A stretch of DNA of 44,391 bases from NCBI GenBank assembly GCA_903861075.1, contig CAIOSY010000151.1:1-44391 (forward strand), read 5' to 3'. The position numbers were made by a program, and so were the translations under genes. Positions within the stretch are counted from its first letter, which is position 1; every line of letters starts with the position of its first letter. The notes under the pieces were generated by a model. The model made no database searches. It was given only the letters and a program-made list of their open reading frames with translations, and had not been told where the DNA came from. This document shows positions 34,445 through 44,349 of the stretch, piece by piece. Source of the DNA: an uncultured Nitrosomonadales bacterium (GTDB lineage Bacteria > Pseudomonadota > Gammaproteobacteria > Burkholderiales > Gallionellaceae).

Positions 34445-35494
34445 TTACTTTAAATAATCTGCAATCAATATTTCAGCAATTTGCACACTATTCAAAGCCG
34501 CACCCTTGCGCACATTATCACTCACCACCCACAAATCCAAGCCCATCGGGTGTGATAAGTCCTCACGTATGCGCCCCACATAAGTTGCATCCGTCCCGGC
34601 CGCATCAACTGCAGTCGGCCAACCGCCCGGAATATGCTCATCCATGACAATCACGCCGGGTGCTTTTTCAAGTAATGCACGGGCTTCCGAGGCCGTAATC
34701 TTCTTTTTAGTCTCGATGTGCAAGGCTTCGGAATGGCCATAAAAAACCGGCACACGGACGGCCGTCGGATTCACCATAATGGTATCGTCTTCCATGATTT
34801 TCTGGGTTTCCCAGACCATCTTCATTTCTTCCTTGGTATAACCATTTTCCATGAATACATCAATTTGCGGCAACACATTGAAAGCAATACGTTTAGGATA
34901 AACATCCACTTCAACATCCTGAGAATTGAATAACGCACGTGTTTGTGCGGCCAACTCATCTATCGCCTCCTTACCGGTTCCTGAAACAGCCTGATAAGTC
35001 GCGACATTAATACGAGAAATACCCACCGCATCTTTGATGGGCTTTAATGCAACCAGCATTTGTATCGTTGAACAGTTGGGATTGGCAATAATGCCACGAT
35101 TCTTGTATTGCGCGATAGCATGGGGGTTAACTTCCGGCACCACCAAAGGAATATCTCGGTCATAACGAAAATGCGCCGTATTGTCGATAACCACACAACC
35201 CGCAGCGGCGGCGACAGGAGCATATTTTTCAGACACGCTGCCACCGGCAGAAAACAGACCAATTTGCACCTTGGAAAAATCAAATCCTTCTACATCCAAC
35301 ACGGTAAGCGCTTCACCCCGGAACATAATCTCAGTGCCCGCCGATCTGCTCGATGCTAACAAATAGAGATTACGCACGGGGAACTTGCGTTCTTCCAGGA
35401 TCGCCAACATTGCCTCGCCCACCGCGCCGGTCGCGCCCAAAATACATACATCGTACCGGTGCCCGGATAAAAGGTTTTCATCTTGCTTGCTCAT
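34445..35494 (-). CDS. asd: Aspartate-semialdehyde dehydrogenase
   Basis: A 349-residue enzyme. The NADP motif is GATGAVGEAML at 20-30, C141 in NPNCSTIQML is the catalytic cysteine, and VATYQAVSGTGKEAIDEL follows. It reduces aspartyl phosphate to the semialdehyde for lysine/DAP, threonine and methionine. ATG 35494 (MSKQDEN) is preferred: AAGGA lies about nine bases before it, whereas it touches the alternative ATG at 35503. It sits between leuB and fimV. Confidence 0.95.
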   Translation of the reverse strand: MSKQDENLLSGHRYDVCILGATGAVGEAMLAILEERKFPVRNLYLLASSRSAGTEIMFRGEALTVLDVEGFDFSKVQIGLFSAGGSVSEKYAPVAAAAGCVVIDNTAHFRYDRDIPLVVPEVNPHAIAQYKNRGIIANPNCSTIQMLVALKPIKDAVGISRINVATYQAVSGTGKEAIDELAAQTRALFNSQDVEVDVYPKRIAFNVLPQIDVFMENGYTKEEMKMVWETQKIMEDDTIMVNPTAVRVPVFYGHSEALHIETKKKITASEARALLEKAPGVIVMDEHIPGGWPTAVDAAGTDATYVGRIREDLSHPMGLDLWVVSDNVRKGAALNSVQIAEILIADYLK

Positions 35495-35558
35495 GTTTCT
35501 CATTCCTTAAAATCAAATATATAAACCGGTGGTAATTCGCTAGTCGTAAGTTTGTATC

Positions 35559-36623
35559 CTACAGCGCCTTAACGACCGCATCGCCCATCGCAGTACAGCC
35601 AACTTTCTGCATACCGGCTTCAAAAATATCTCCGGTGCGCAATCCTTGCTGCAACACGCGGTGCACTGCAGTTTCGATGCGCTGCGCAACGTCTTCGCGT
35701 GCAAAAGTGTAACGCATCATCATCGCCACCGACAAAATTGTTGCCAGGGGATTTGCAATATCTTGGCCCGCGATATCCGGCGCTGAACCGTGACAAGGCT
35801 CGTACAGACCCTTGTTATTTTCATCCAGTGATGCGGAGGGTAACATACCAATGGAACCGGTCAGCATGGACGCTTCGTCAGACAAAATGTCCCCGAAAAT
35901 ATTACCGGTCAAAATCACGTCAAACTGCTTAGGCGCGCGCACCAACTGCATAGCCGCGTTATCCACATACATATGCGACAACACGACTTCCGGGTATTCG
36001 CGTGCCACGTCCGTAACGATCTCGCGCCAGAACATACTGGTATCGAGCACATTGGCCTTATCCACGGAGCACAGTTTGTAGCTGCGCTTCATCGCACTCT
36101 TGAACCCGACATGCGCCACACGGCGGATTTCAGACTCGCTGTAATGCATGGTGTCAAAACCCTGACGCTCACCATTGTCCAGCGTGCGGATACCACGCGG
36201 CTGACCAAAATAAATATCGCCGGTCAACTCTCGTAAAATCAGAATATCCAAGCCGGACACCAGTTCAGGCTTCAGACTGGACGCATTCACCAGCTCCGGG
36301 TAAACCATCGCAGGACGCAAATTAGCAAATAAATTCAATGATTTACGAATTCGCAACAATCCCTGCTCAGGGCGCATAGCACGAGGCAAGGTATCATACT
36401 GATAACCGCCTACCGCGCCGAGCAAAATGGCATCGGACGCTTTAACCAGACTTTCGGTCGCAGGCGGAAATGGATCGCCCGCTGCATCATAACCTGCACC
36501 ACCCAGATGCGCGTATTCGGTTTCGATGTGCAGACCGTCGCTGCGCAATGCTTCCAGAACTTTCGCAGCTTGTGCCACGATTTCAGACCCTATGCCGTCA
36601 CCCGGCAAAACTGCAATTTTCAT
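35559..36623 (-). CDS. leuB: 3-isopropylmalate dehydrogenase
   Basis: A 354-residue isocitrate/isopropylmalate dehydrogenase family member: [31 protein letters not shown], the [11 protein letters not shown] metal/catalytic region and the [24 protein letters not shown] motif. It oxidatively decarboxylates 3-isopropylmalate in leucine synthesis. It follows leuD after a 133-base gap that holds no gene, and precedes asd. Confidence 0.97.
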   Translation of the reverse strand: MKIAVLPGDGIGSEIVAQAAKVLEALRSDGLHIETEYAHLGGAGYDAAGDPFPPATESLVKASDAILLGAVGGYQYDTLPRAMRPEQGLLRIRKSLNLFANLRPAMVYPELVNASSLKPELVSGLDILILRELTGDIYFGQPRGIRTLDNGERQGFDTMHYSESEIRRVAHVGFKSAMKRSYKLCSVDKANVLDTSMFWREIVTDVAREYPEVVLSHMYVDNAAMQLVRAPKQFDVILTGNIFGDILSDEASMLTGSIGMLPSASLDENNKGLYEPCHGSAPDIAGQDIANPLATILSVAMMMRYTFAREDVAQRIETAVHRVLQQGLRTGDIFEAGMQKVGCTAMGDAVVKAL

Positions 36624-36756
36624 TTTAATATCCTAAAAAATCTTAAAAAATGGAGAACGGTTAAGTAAGGCGGCACTGCGTGCCTCAGCGATGAGCGGCG
36701 AGTGGCAAATCAAAACCACGACCCCACTTAGCACTTTCTACTCCCCACTAGCTCTT

Positions 36757-37389
36757 TCACAGCCAGGGCTGTGCCGCGCGGTGTTTCGCTTCGAACGCTG
36801 AAATCTCATCCATATGCTGCAACGTCAGCCCGATATCGTCCAGTCCATTTAGCAAACAATGTTTACGGAATGGATCAACATCGAACGAGTAGACTGTACC
36901 ATCCGGCGCAGTAATCGTTTGCGCTTCAAGATCAATGTCAAGTTTGAAACCAGCATTCGCCGCTTCCGCCTTAAACAAAATCTCTACCGTATCCGCATCC
37001 AGCCTGATCGGCAACAGCCCGTTTTTGAAACAGTTATTGAAGAAAATATCCGCGAAGCTGGGCGCAATAATTACCCGAAAACCATAGTCCGCCAAAGCCC
37101 AGGGAGCGTGCTCCCGGGAAGAACCACAGCCGAAATTTTCCCGGGTTAGCAAAACCTGTGAGCCCTGATAACGCGACTGGTTTAATACAAAGTCCGGATT
37201 GATCTCACGCTTTGAATTATCCATACCCGGCTCACCGTGATCCAGATAACGCCACTCATCGAAAGCGTTGGGGCCAAAACCTGCACGCTTGATAGACTTT
37301 AAAAACTGCTTGGGAATAATCGCGTCAGTATCGACATTAGCGCGATCTAGTGGTGCTACCAATCCATTTATTTTGCTAAACTTTTCCAT
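36757..37389 (-). CDS. leuD: 3-isopropylmalate dehydratase small subunit
   Basis: A 210-residue small subunit (swivel domain) with [17 protein letters not shown] and [15 protein letters not shown], the conserved GCGSSREHA substrate loop. It pairs with LeuC to isomerise 2- to 3-isopropylmalate. Its ATG directly follows the stop of an entericidin-type lipoprotein gene. Confidence 0.97.
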   Translation of the reverse strand: MEKFSKINGLVAPLDRANVDTDAIIPKQFLKSIKRAGFGPNAFDEWRYLDHGEPGMDNSKREINPDFVLNQSRYQGSQVLLTRENFGCGSSREHAPWALADYGFRVIIAPSFADIFFNNCFKNGLLPIRLDADTVEILFKAEAANAGFKLDIDLEAQTITAPDGTVYSFDVDPFRKHCLLNGLDDIGLTLQHMDEISAFEAKHRAAQPWL

Positions 37390-37506
37390 TTATTTCGCTG
37401 CCTTCTCAATTTTTTCGCCGCCCTTTTTCAGGTCTTTTCCAATGCCTTCAATGGTATTGCAAGCAGTCAAAAAAACAACGGCCATCAATAATATCATTAC
37501 TTTCAT
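37390..37506 (-). CDS. Entericidin A/B-type small lipoprotein
   Basis: A 38-residue ORF reading MKVMILLMAVVFLTACNTIEG, then GKDLKKGGEKIEKAAK. It has a signal peptide and the lipobox LTAC, giving a mature lipoprotein starting at the Cys, then a short amphipathic lysine-rich helix: the entericidin pattern. It fills the leuC-leuD gap exactly, and its TAA is immediately followed by the leuD ATG. A small lipoprotein in this slot recurs in betaproteobacteria. Entericidins are stress-linked envelope lipoproteins; the reason for residing in a leucine operon is unknown. Confidence 0.85.
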   Translation of the reverse strand: MKVMILLMAVVFLTACNTIEGIGKDLKKGGEKIEKAAK

Positions 37507-37510
37507 TGCC

Positions 37511-38911
37511 TTACTGCTTACTGACATCAACAAAGTGACCCGCAATAGCGGCGGCGGCGGCCATTTCCGGACTCACGAGATGCGTACGTCCGCCCTGGCC
37601 TTGACGTCCTTCAAAGTTACGATTTGAGGTTGAAGCACACCGTTCTCCTGCGGCCAGCTTATCGTCATTCATTGCCAGACACATAGAGCAACCAGGATCA
37701 CGCCACTCAAAACCCGCTTGAATAAAAATCTGATCCAGCCCTTCTTGTTCTGCCTGGAGCTTAACCAATCCGGAACCTGGCACAACCAGCGCCAATTTCA
37801 CGTTCGCGGCGACTTTTTTACCCCGAGCTACCATCGCTGCGGCACGCATATCCTCGATACGACCGTTGGTACAGGAACCGATAAACACTTTGTCGATATT
37901 TATTTTTGTAATAGGCGTGCCTGCCGTCAGCCCCATATAAACTAGCGCGCGCTCTGCGCCTTCACGTTTTTCGCCACTCAAATCTAAAGGATTAGGTACA
38001 CAACCCTCAATCGATACGACCATTTCAGGAGAAGTTCCCCAGGTCACTTGCGGGTGAATTTCCGCAGCATCCAGCACCAGCGAGGCATCGAACACCGCGC
38101 CCTCATCGCTATGCAGATGACGCCATTGGGACACAGCCTGCTCCCACATTACACCTTGCGGCGCAAAAGGACGACCTTCCAGATAGGCAAAAGTCACCTC
38201 ATCAGCGGCGATCATTCCTGCGCGCGCACCGGCTTCTATTGCCATATTGCATAATGTCATACGACCTTCCATACTCAAGGCGCGCACTGTACTTCCGGTA
38301 AATTCAATCGCGTATCCTGTGCCACCTGCCGTACCCATTTTACCGATCACAGTTAAGGCTATATCCTTTGCCGTTACGCCATAACCTAGCTGACCCTCAA
38401 CGCGCACTTCCATCGCCTTAGATTTTTTAGCCACCAGACATTGCGTTGCCATGACATGCTCAACTTCAGACGTACCAATACCATGCGCCAGCGCACCGAA
38501 CGCCCCATGGGTACTCGTGTGTGAATCACCACATACAACAGTCATACCGGGCAAAGTAGCACCTTGCTCCGGCCCCATCACGTGTACGACGCCCTGACGG
38601 ATGTCGCCCATTTTAAATTCAGTGATACCGAACTCGGCACAATTCGCATCCAGCGTTTCTACTTGAATACGTGAAACAGGATCAGAAATACCGGCTGCCC
38701 GATTGATTGTCGGCACATTGTGATCGGGCACTGCCAGCATAGAAGCAATACGCCAGGGACGACGCTTAGCCAGCCTGAGCCCCTCAAATGCCTGAGGACT
38801 GGTCACTTCATGCACCAACTGACGATCAATATAAATTAATGCAGTGCCATCCGCATCCTGCCTAACTACGTGAGAATTCCAGAGTTTGTCGTAAAGAGTT
38901 TGTGCGCTCAT
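37511..38911 (-). CDS. leuC: 3-isopropylmalate dehydratase large subunit
   Basis: A 466-residue aconitase-family subunit with the [4Fe-4S] cysteines in [14 protein letters not shown] and [11 protein letters not shown], and [27 protein letters not shown]. It isomerises 2-isopropylmalate with LeuD. It is the first gene of the long leftward array; a 499-base gene-free region lies upstream. Confidence 0.97.
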   Translation of the reverse strand: MSAQTLYDKLWNSHVVRQDADGTALIYIDRQLVHEVTSPQAFEGLRLAKRRPWRIASMLAVPDHNVPTINRAAGISDPVSRIQVETLDANCAEFGITEFKMGDIRQGVVHVMGPEQGATLPGMTVVCGDSHTSTHGAFGALAHGIGTSEVEHVMATQCLVAKKSKAMEVRVEGQLGYGVTAKDIALTVIGKMGTAGGTGYAIEFTGSTVRALSMEGRMTLCNMAIEAGARAGMIAADEVTFAYLEGRPFAPQGVMWEQAVSQWRHLHSDEGAVFDASLVLDAAEIHPQVTWGTSPEMVVSIEGCVPNPLDLSGEKREGAERALVYMGLTAGTPITKINIDKVFIGSCTNGRIEDMRAAAMVARGKKVAANVKLALVVPGSGLVKLQAEQEGLDQIFIQAGFEWRDPGCSMCLAMNDDKLAAGERCASTSNRNFEGRQGQGGRTHLVSPEMAAAAAIAGHFVDVSKQ

Positions 38912-39410
38912 TGTAATTTGCCTGACTGATACACGGTTTTTAGAACGCGTGATTATGACACAACAACAATAATTTGGCAGGGATTATGGATTATTTCATA
39001 ATGAAGTACAGCGGAAACAAGCACTTAAACAATACTCGCCAGCATTGAAAAATGATCCAAATCTCCATAACATCATCATTTACCAGAAAAATATCGCCGC
39101 AGGACTGCTTGAATAATACTATCGCGAATCAGGGTCGGCTTCTTCTTTCTGAGGTCAGTGTTCAATTATCCACAGTAACCGTGGATACGGTTGTGCATAA
39201 TCTGTGGACAAGCCCATTTTAATTAAGCATAGCAAAGAGATAGCGTCGCTGCTTAAATTCCATCCTCATAACCGCCTACAACAACACGGAACAACGCAGG
39301 AATATAAGGACAATATAGAATCTGAAATTCCACCATTGCATAACAATTCTTTAATATTTATAGCGTACAATCTGAGGCTATTTCAAAAAATCAACACTCA
39401 GGGCGCCGCT
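38912..39410. other. Gene-free region between leuC and phosphoketolase
   Basis: No convincing gene is seen in these 499 bases. A 47-codon open stretch on the plus strand (38973-39116, including EVQRKQALKQYSPALK and NLHNIIIYQKNIAAGLLE) has protein-like composition but no start codon. It may be the end of a decayed gene. The part at 39166-39211 holds three DnaA-box-like sites. The frame of phosphoketolase is open from 39204, but the added N-terminus has no family match. Promoters for leuC (leftward) and phosphoketolase (rightward) must lie here; none is clear by eye. Confidence 0.5.
39166..39211. promoter_or_regulatory. Cluster of DnaA-box-like sequences upstream of phosphoketolase
   Basis: TTATCCACA (39166-39174, plus), TTATGCACA (39192-39200, minus) and the near-match TTGTCCACA (39203-39211, minus) lie within 46 bases. 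The first overlaps a hairpin TATCCAC/GTGGATA with a seven-base loop (39167-39187). The first two match the TTATNCACA consensus exactly. The site is 200-245 bases before the phosphoketolase start. No dnaA, dnaN or gyrB is near. Confidence 0.55.
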
Positions 39411-41768
39411 ATGACCGTACTATCCAGGACAGAATTACAAAATACTGACGCCTACTGGCGCGCCTGCAACTATCTGGCCGCCGGCATGATTTATCTGCGC
39501 GACAATCCGCTGCTGAAAGAACCGCTTAAACTTGAACACATCAAAAACCGTCTGCTAGGACACTGGGGTTCGAGCCCGGGTCTGTCATTTGGCTACATAC
39601 ATATGAACCGTCTGATCGTCAAATATGATCTGAATGCAATCTTCATGGCAGGCCCGGGGCATGGCGCACCCGGCGTACTCGGACCGGTATATCTGGAAGG
39701 TCGCTACAGCGAGGTATATCCGAACAAGAGCGAGAACATCGACGGCATGCGCCAGTTCTTCAAGGAATTTTCCTTTCCGGGCGGCATTGGCAGCCACTGC
39801 ACCCCTGAAACACCGGGTTCCATCCACGAAGGCGGTGAATTAGGCTACAGCGTCTCACACGCCTTTGGCGCCGCTTTTGACAATCCTGATCTGATCGTGA
39901 CCGTGATGGTCGGCGACGGCGAATCCGAAACCGCACCGCTGGCGACCTCCTGGCACTCGAACAAATTTCTCAATCCGATCCGGGATGGCGCCGTGCTGCC
40001 TATCCTGCATCTGAACGGCTACAAGATTAACAACCCGACCATCCTGTCGCGCATCTCGCACGAAGAACTGGAAAATCTGTTCAAGGGCTACGGCTGGACG
40101 CCTCACTTCGTCGAAGGCTCAGACCCTGAAACCATGCATCAACGCATGGCACAGGTAATGGAAGAATGCGTACTGGAAATCCGCCGCATCCAGACTGAAG
40201 CTCGCGAGAGCGGCATACCGGCACGTCCGCGCTGGCCGATGATCGTTCTGCGCAGCCCTAAAGGCTGGACCGGGCCCAAAGAGGTCGACGGCAAAAAAAT
40301 GGAAGGTTTTTGGCGCTCGCACCAGGTGCCCATCGGCGAAGTAAAGACCCCTGAACATTTCGCCAAACTCGAAGAATGGCTTAATAGTTATAAGATTGAT
40401 GAACTGTTCGATGATAGCGGCAGCCTGCTACCGGAACTCAAAGCGCTGGCACCTAAGGGCATACGCCGCATGAGCGCTAATCTGCACGCTAACGGCGGCT
40501 TGCTGCGCCGCGCGCTGCATATGCCGAACTGTCGTGACTATGCGGTTGAGGTTACTAAACCCGGCACCACGGTCGCTGAAAATACCCGTCCACTAGGAAA
40601 ATTCCTGCGCGACATCATGCAGGCTAACATGACCAACTTCCGCGTATTCGGCCCGGATGAAAACAGTTCCAATAAACTGGATAACATCTATGAGGTCAGC
40701 AAAAAGACCTGGCTTGCGGATTATCTGCCGGAGGACGCCGGCGGCGGTGAACTCTCCCCCGATGGTCGCGTGATGGAAATGCTCTCCGAGCACACGCTGG
40801 AAGGCTGGCTGGAAGGCTATTTGCTCTCGGGACGCCACGGTTTCTTCTCTACCTATGAGGCCTTCGTTCACGTCATCGACTCGATGTTTAATCAGCATGC
40901 CAAATGGCTGGCGATGTCCAAAGACGTCCCGTGGCGCGCACCGGTATCATCACTGAACCTGCTGATCACCTCCACCGTATGGCGTCAGGATCACAACGGT
41001 TTTACCCATCAGGATCCGGGATTTTTGGATCTGGTGGTCAACAAGAGCCCCGACGTCACGCGCATTTATCTGCCGCCCGATGTCAATTGCCTGCTTTCAA
41101 TCGCCGATCACTGCCTGAAAAGCACCGATTACATCAACGTTATCGTCTGCGACAAACAGAAGCATTTGCAGTTTCTCAACATGGAAGCGGCGATCCTGCA
41201 CTGCACCAAAGGCATCGGCATTTGGGACTGGGCCTGTAACGATCAGGGCGGCGAGCCGGATGTCGTGATGGCCTCAGCCGGCGATATTCCAACCAAGGAA
41301 GCGCTGGCAGCCGTGATGTTGCTGCGCGAAAATTTCCCTGAGTTGAAGATACGCTACATTAACGTAGTTGATCTGTATAAACTCACACCGTCCACCGAGC
41401 ATCCTCACGGCCTGAGCGATCGGGATTTCGACAGTCTGTTCACCAAAGACCGTCCGGTGATGTTCAACTTCCACGGCTACCCTTGGCTAATACACCGTTT
41501 AGCTTATCGCCGCACCAACCACCAGAATTTCCACGTACGCGGTTACAAGGAAAAGGGCAGCATCAATACGCCGCTGGAATTGGCCATACAGAATCAGATC
41601 GACCGTTTCAGTCTGGTAATTGACATCATAGACCGACTTCCTGCTCTGCAAGTTTCCGGCGCACACATCAAGGAAAAGATGCTCAACAAGCAGATTGAAT
41701 GCCGCAACTACGCCTATGAACATGGCATCGATCTACCTGAAGTCGATAACTGGACCTGGACGCTGTAA
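39411..41768 (+). CDS. xfp: Xylulose-5-phosphate/fructose-6-phosphate phosphoketolase
   Basis: A 785-residue TPP enzyme of normal family length. [38 protein letters not shown] and [14 protein letters not shown] are the TPP/metal signatures; the C-terminal domain ends [13 protein letters not shown] as in the family. It splits xylulose-5-P or fructose-6-P with phosphate into acetyl phosphate plus glyceraldehyde-3-P or erythrose-4-P. ATG 39411 ([16 protein letters not shown]) gives the usual N-terminus, with CAGGG upstream; the frame is open further back. Codons are more GC-rich than in the leu/trp genes. The acetate kinase gene follows after 17 bases. Confidence 0.95.
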   Translation: MTVLSRTELQNTDAYWRACNYLAAGMIYLRDNPLLKEPLKLEHIKNRLLGHWGSSPGLSFGYIHMNRLIVKYDLNAIFMAGPGHGAPGVLGPVYLEGRYSEVYPNKSENIDGMRQFFKEFSFPGGIGSHCTPETPGSIHEGGELGYSVSHAFGAAFDNPDLIVTVMVGDGESETAPLATSWHSNKFLNPIRDGAVLPILHLNGYKINNPTILSRISHEELENLFKGYGWTPHFVEGSDPETMHQRMAQVMEECVLEIRRIQTEARESGIPARPRWPMIVLRSPKGWTGPKEVDGKKMEGFWRSHQVPIGEVKTPEHFAKLEEWLNSYKIDELFDDSGSLLPELKALAPKGIRRMSANLHANGGLLRRALHMPNCRDYAVEVTKPGTTVAENTRPLGKFLRDIMQANMTNFRVFGPDENSSNKLDNIYEVSKKTWLADYLPEDAGGGELSPDGRVMEMLSEHTLEGWLEGYLLSGRHGFFSTYEAFVHVIDSMFNQHAKWLAMSKDVPWRAPVSSLNLLITSTVWRQDHNGFTHQDPGFLDLVVNKSPDVTRIYLPPDVNCLLSIADHCLKSTDYINVIVCDKQKHLQFLNMEAAILHCTKGIGIWDWACNDQGGEPDVVMASAGDIPTKEALAAVMLLRENFPELKIRYINVVDLYKLTPSTEHPHGLSDRDFDSLFTKDRPVMFNFHGYPWLIHRLAYRRTNHQNFHVRGYKEKGSINTPLELAIQNQIDRFSLVIDIIDRLPALQVSGAHIKEKMLNKQIECRNYAYEHGIDLPEVDNWTWTL

Positions 41769-41785
41769 ATTATCAATTGATAATT
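41768..41785. repeat. 18-base perfect palindrome between phosphoketolase and acetate kinase
   Basis: AATTATCAATTGATAATT spans from the last base of the phosphoketolase stop codon to the base before the likely GTG start of acetate kinase. It could fold in the mRNA over the ribosome site and limit kinase translation, or bind a dimeric protein; no family is assigned. Confidence 0.6.
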
Positions 41786-42838
41786 GTGAAAACGATCCTC
41801 ACCATCAACAGCGGTTCGTCGTCGATCAAGGCGAGTTTGTTTCAGGCGGACGGGGGGCGGCGAAATTTCCGCTACGAACACTTGCGGGATCATGCACCGG
41901 CTTTTGAACTTTTGATGCGTGAGCTTAAAAACGATGCACCCGATCTCATCGGTCATCGTTTTGTGCATGGCGGCGAGATCACAGATGCTGCGCGCCGGGT
42001 TGATCACACTGAGCGGCAACGTCTGGAGCGCCTGATCCCTTTGGCACCGCTGCATCTGCCGGGTAATCTGATGGGACTGGATCTTTGCCGTCAGTATTTC
42101 GATGTGCCGCAAATCGCCTGTTTCGATACCGCCTTTCATACAAGCATGCCTGAATTGTCCCGTCGCCTGCCTATCCCGCAGGAATTCGGCCTGCGCCGCT
42201 ATGGTTTCCACGGCTTGAATTACGCCTATATCGCTAGCCGACTACCCGCTCTGCTGGGCGATACGGCACAAGGCAATGTTGTCATCGCGCATCTGGGCAG
42301 CGGCGCGAGTCTCTGTCTGCTCAAAGAGCTGCACTCAGTCGACACCACAATGGGATATACCCCGGCAGGCGGCATCGTGATGGGCACGCGCAGCGGCAAT
42401 CTGGATCCGGGCGTCATGCTGGAACTCTCCCGCCGCTTTGACAGCACGCAATTGAGCGATATCGTGTTCCATAAGATGGGCTTGCTGGCTCTGTCAGATA
42501 ATGAATCCAGCGAGATGAGCGACCTGTTATCCAGCAATACGGCATCCTCGCATTTTGCCATCGATTATTTCTGCCGCGAAGTATGTGGTGCAATCGGCAA
42601 TCTCGCTGCAAAAGCGGGCGGCATAGACGCACTGGTTTTTACAGGGGGTATTGGTGAACACGCGCCCGAGATACGCCAAAAAATAGTTACACAACTAAAG
42701 TTTATGGGATTCATCCTTGATCCGGAAGCCAATATCACAGGACAAACAGGCATCGGGCACAAGAACGGCAAACCGCTGTTAGTAATTTCTGCGGACGAAG
42801 AAGCGATGATACAAAAACTCTGCATGGAAAAAAGCTAA
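41786..42838 (+). CDS. ackA: Acetate kinase (short form)
   Basis: A 350-residue ASKHA-fold kinase starting KTILTINSGSSSIKASLF, the N-terminal phosphate motif, with HRFVHGG, CFDTAFHTSMP, RRYGFHGLNYAYI, HLGSGASLC, GYTPAGGIVMGTRSGNLDPG and FTGGIGEHAPEIRQ. It is about 50 residues shorter than typical acetate kinases, mainly in the N-terminal half. It would turn acetyl phosphate from the phosphoketolase into acetate and ATP. I take GTG 41786 as the start; TTG 41777 lies inside a palindrome. No Shine-Dalgarno is visible, suggesting coupling to the upstream gene. Confidence 0.92.
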   Translation: MKTILTINSGSSSIKASLFQADGGRRNFRYEHLRDHAPAFELLMRELKNDAPDLIGHRFVHGGEITDAARRVDHTERQRLERLIPLAPLHLPGNLMGLDLCRQYFDVPQIACFDTAFHTSMPELSRRLPIPQEFGLRRYGFHGLNYAYIASRLPALLGDTAQGNVVIAHLGSGASLCLLKELHSVDTTMGYTPAGGIVMGTRSGNLDPGVMLELSRRFDSTQLSDIVFHKMGLLALSDNESSEMSDLLSSNTASSHFAIDYFCREVCGAIGNLAAKAGGIDALVFTGGIGEHAPEIRQKIVTQLKFMGFILDPEANITGQTGIGHKNGKPLLVISADEEAMIQKLCMEKS

Positions 42839-42863
42839 CAGCCTGATGAGACAAACTGTTAGC
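42834..42863 (+). terminator. Inverted repeat at the end of ackA
   Basis: GCTAACAG and CTGTTAGC form a perfect eight-base stem with a 14-base loop, starting within the ackA stop codon. There is no U-run after it. A second hairpin, TCCGGG/CCCGGA at 42919-42936, lies between the convergent ackA and sodB ends. Either may define the transcript end; both are tentative. Confidence 0.4.
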
Positions 42864-42947
42864 CTCAAGATTAAGACAACGTAGCACCCGAATTCACTAG
42901 GGTGATAATTTCTCACAGTCCGGGTTTAACCCCGGAATTGTTAAAAA

Positions 42948-43532
42948 TTATGCGAAGTTTTTCGCAACGAAATCCCAATCAACCAGATTAGCGAGATAAG
43001 TTTCGACAAATTTAGGACGCATATTGCGATAGTCGATGTAATACGCATGTTCCCAAACATCTACACACAACAAAGCGGTATCACCCGTCGTCAAGGGCGT
43101 CCCTGCTGCACCCATATTAACAATATCCAACGACCCGTCAGCCTTTTTCACCAGCCAGGTCCAACCGGAACCAAAGTTACCAACGGCAGATGCTTGAAAC
43201 GCGGCCTTGAACTGATCAAAACCGCCCCACTTTGCATTGATTGCGTCAGCCAATGCACCCGCAGCCTGCCCGCCTCCTTCAGGCTTCATACAAGTCCAGA
43301 AAAAGGAATGATTCCAGACTTGAGCGGCATTATTGTAAATACCGCCAGCAGGCGCCTTTTTAATAATTTCTTCCAGGTTTAGTGACTCGAATTCCGTGCC
43401 CTTAATCAGGTTGTTCAGGTTAGTTACATAGGCTTGATGATGCTTGGCATAGTGATATTCAAATGTTTCTTGTGACATGAAAGGTTGCAGTGCATCCATC
43501 GCATAAGGCAGAGCGGGGAGTTTATGTTCCAT
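42948..43532 (-). CDS. sodB: Superoxide dismutase [Fe]
   Basis: A 194-residue Fe/Mn superoxide dismutase. Metal ligands are H27 (FEYHYAKHH), H75 (QVWNHSFFW), D158 and H162 ([17 protein letters not shown]). Q71 in NNAAQVWNH places the outer-sphere Gln where Fe-type enzymes have it. It is cytoplasmic and converts superoxide to O2 and H2O2. AGGAATAACAAA precedes ATG 43532. No Fur box was seen upstream. Confidence 0.96.
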   Translation of the reverse strand: MEHKLPALPYAMDALQPFMSQETFEYHYAKHHQAYVTNLNNLIKGTEFESLNLEEIIKKAPAGGIYNNAAQVWNHSFFWTCMKPEGGGQAAGALADAINAKWGGFDQFKAAFQASAVGNFGSGWTWLVKKADGSLDIVNMGAAGTPLTTGDTALLCVDVWEHAYYIDYRNMRPKFVETYLANLVDWDFVAKNFA

Positions 43533-43803
43533 TTTGTTATTCCTTCATTAAATTAATAAGCCTGGCTATGACGCCAAAAAAATCGACAAAGATACTTTCC
43601 GACCGAAAGTGCATCACCGCCTTCTAACGGTTGACGAACGAAATAATACCACAGCTTTTTACTCAGACTTCAGACAATTGATACCGGCCAACCCGCATCC
43701 CGCTGATTTTTCCGGCAAACTCAATTTCATTGTATGCGGCCCTCAAGCGACTGCTCTGCGCCCCCTCTTTTGAGGATGACGCAGCGGATAAAATTTAGAA
43801 TAT

Positions 43804-44127
43804 TTAGCGTTCAAGCAAATGTAACTTGTCCTTCACACCTTGCCATTCTTCCGCATCCACGGGAGGGTCTTTTTTCTCGACGATAACAGACCACAGCTTG
43901 GATAACTCGGCATTCAAAGCCGTAAAATGATGCTGATCCTCAGGCAAATCATCCTCGGCAAAAATAGCTTCCGCAGGACATTCAGCGACACATAACGTAC
44001 AGTCTATACACTCATCAGGATCAATCACCAGAAAATTCGGCCCTTCTCGAAAACAATCTACGGGACAAACATCAACACAGTCGGTGAATTTACATTTAAT
44101 ACAATTTTCCGAAACTACATACGTCAT
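43804..44127 (-). CDS. fdxA: 7Fe ferredoxin FdxA
   Basis: A 107-residue seven-iron ferredoxin. By comparison with Azotobacter ferredoxin I, C9, C17 and C50 bind the [3Fe-4S] cluster and C21, C40, C43 and C46 the [4Fe-4S] cluster; C12 and C25 are the free cysteines. The C-terminal extension ([19 protein letters not shown]) is standard for the FdxA family. AGGGAGTTGCA precedes the ATG. Monocistronic low-potential electron carrier; partner unknown here. Confidence 0.96.
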   Translation of the reverse strand: MTYVVSENCIKCKFTDCVDVCPVDCFREGPNFLVIDPDECIDCTLCVAECPAEAIFAEDDLPEDQHHFTALNAELSKLWSVIVEKKDPPVDAEEWQGVKDKLHLLER

Positions 44128-44263
44128 TGCAACTCCCTCATTAGCAAATTTTTGTCATTTTAACTGATTTCACCCCACGCAGACAGCAAGTCATTTCACA
44201 GAACTGATCCGTGATAATTTACGCTTGTTCTTATCGCAATCACTATCGTCTGCCTATTCTGTT

Positions 44264-44349
44264 GAACGTGAACAGTGATTCTGCTCGAACGTGAACGCCT
44301 GAACGGCGTGTTGTGCTGGTAGTTGGTTTTTAACTCAGGTGTTCACGTT
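44264..44349. repeat. Repeated GAACGTGAAC motifs at the right edge, possible insertion-sequence end
   Basis: GAACGTGAAC occurs at 44264-44273 and 44287-44296, and the inverse GTTCACGTT at 44341-44349. Multiple short repeats of this kind are found at the ends of IS21-family elements, whose transposase genes would lie beyond the window. A protein operator is the alternative. No terminal inverted repeat partner is visible inside the window. Confidence 0.35.

Noticed and set aside
39166-39211. Chromosomal origin of replication
   Set aside because: DnaA boxes are present, but there is no dnaA, dnaN, gyrB, parAB or rpmH and no clear AT-rich unwinding element; flanking genes are metabolic.
41714-42211. 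165-codon ORF antisense to acetate kinase
   Set aside because: It is a shadow of the strongly conserved ackA frame, with no ribosome site or homology pattern.
43533-43803. Fur box or small RNA between fdxA and sodB
   Set aside because: A short ACTTTC/GAAAGT stem is present, but there is no Fur-like palindrome and nothing that singles out an RNA gene.
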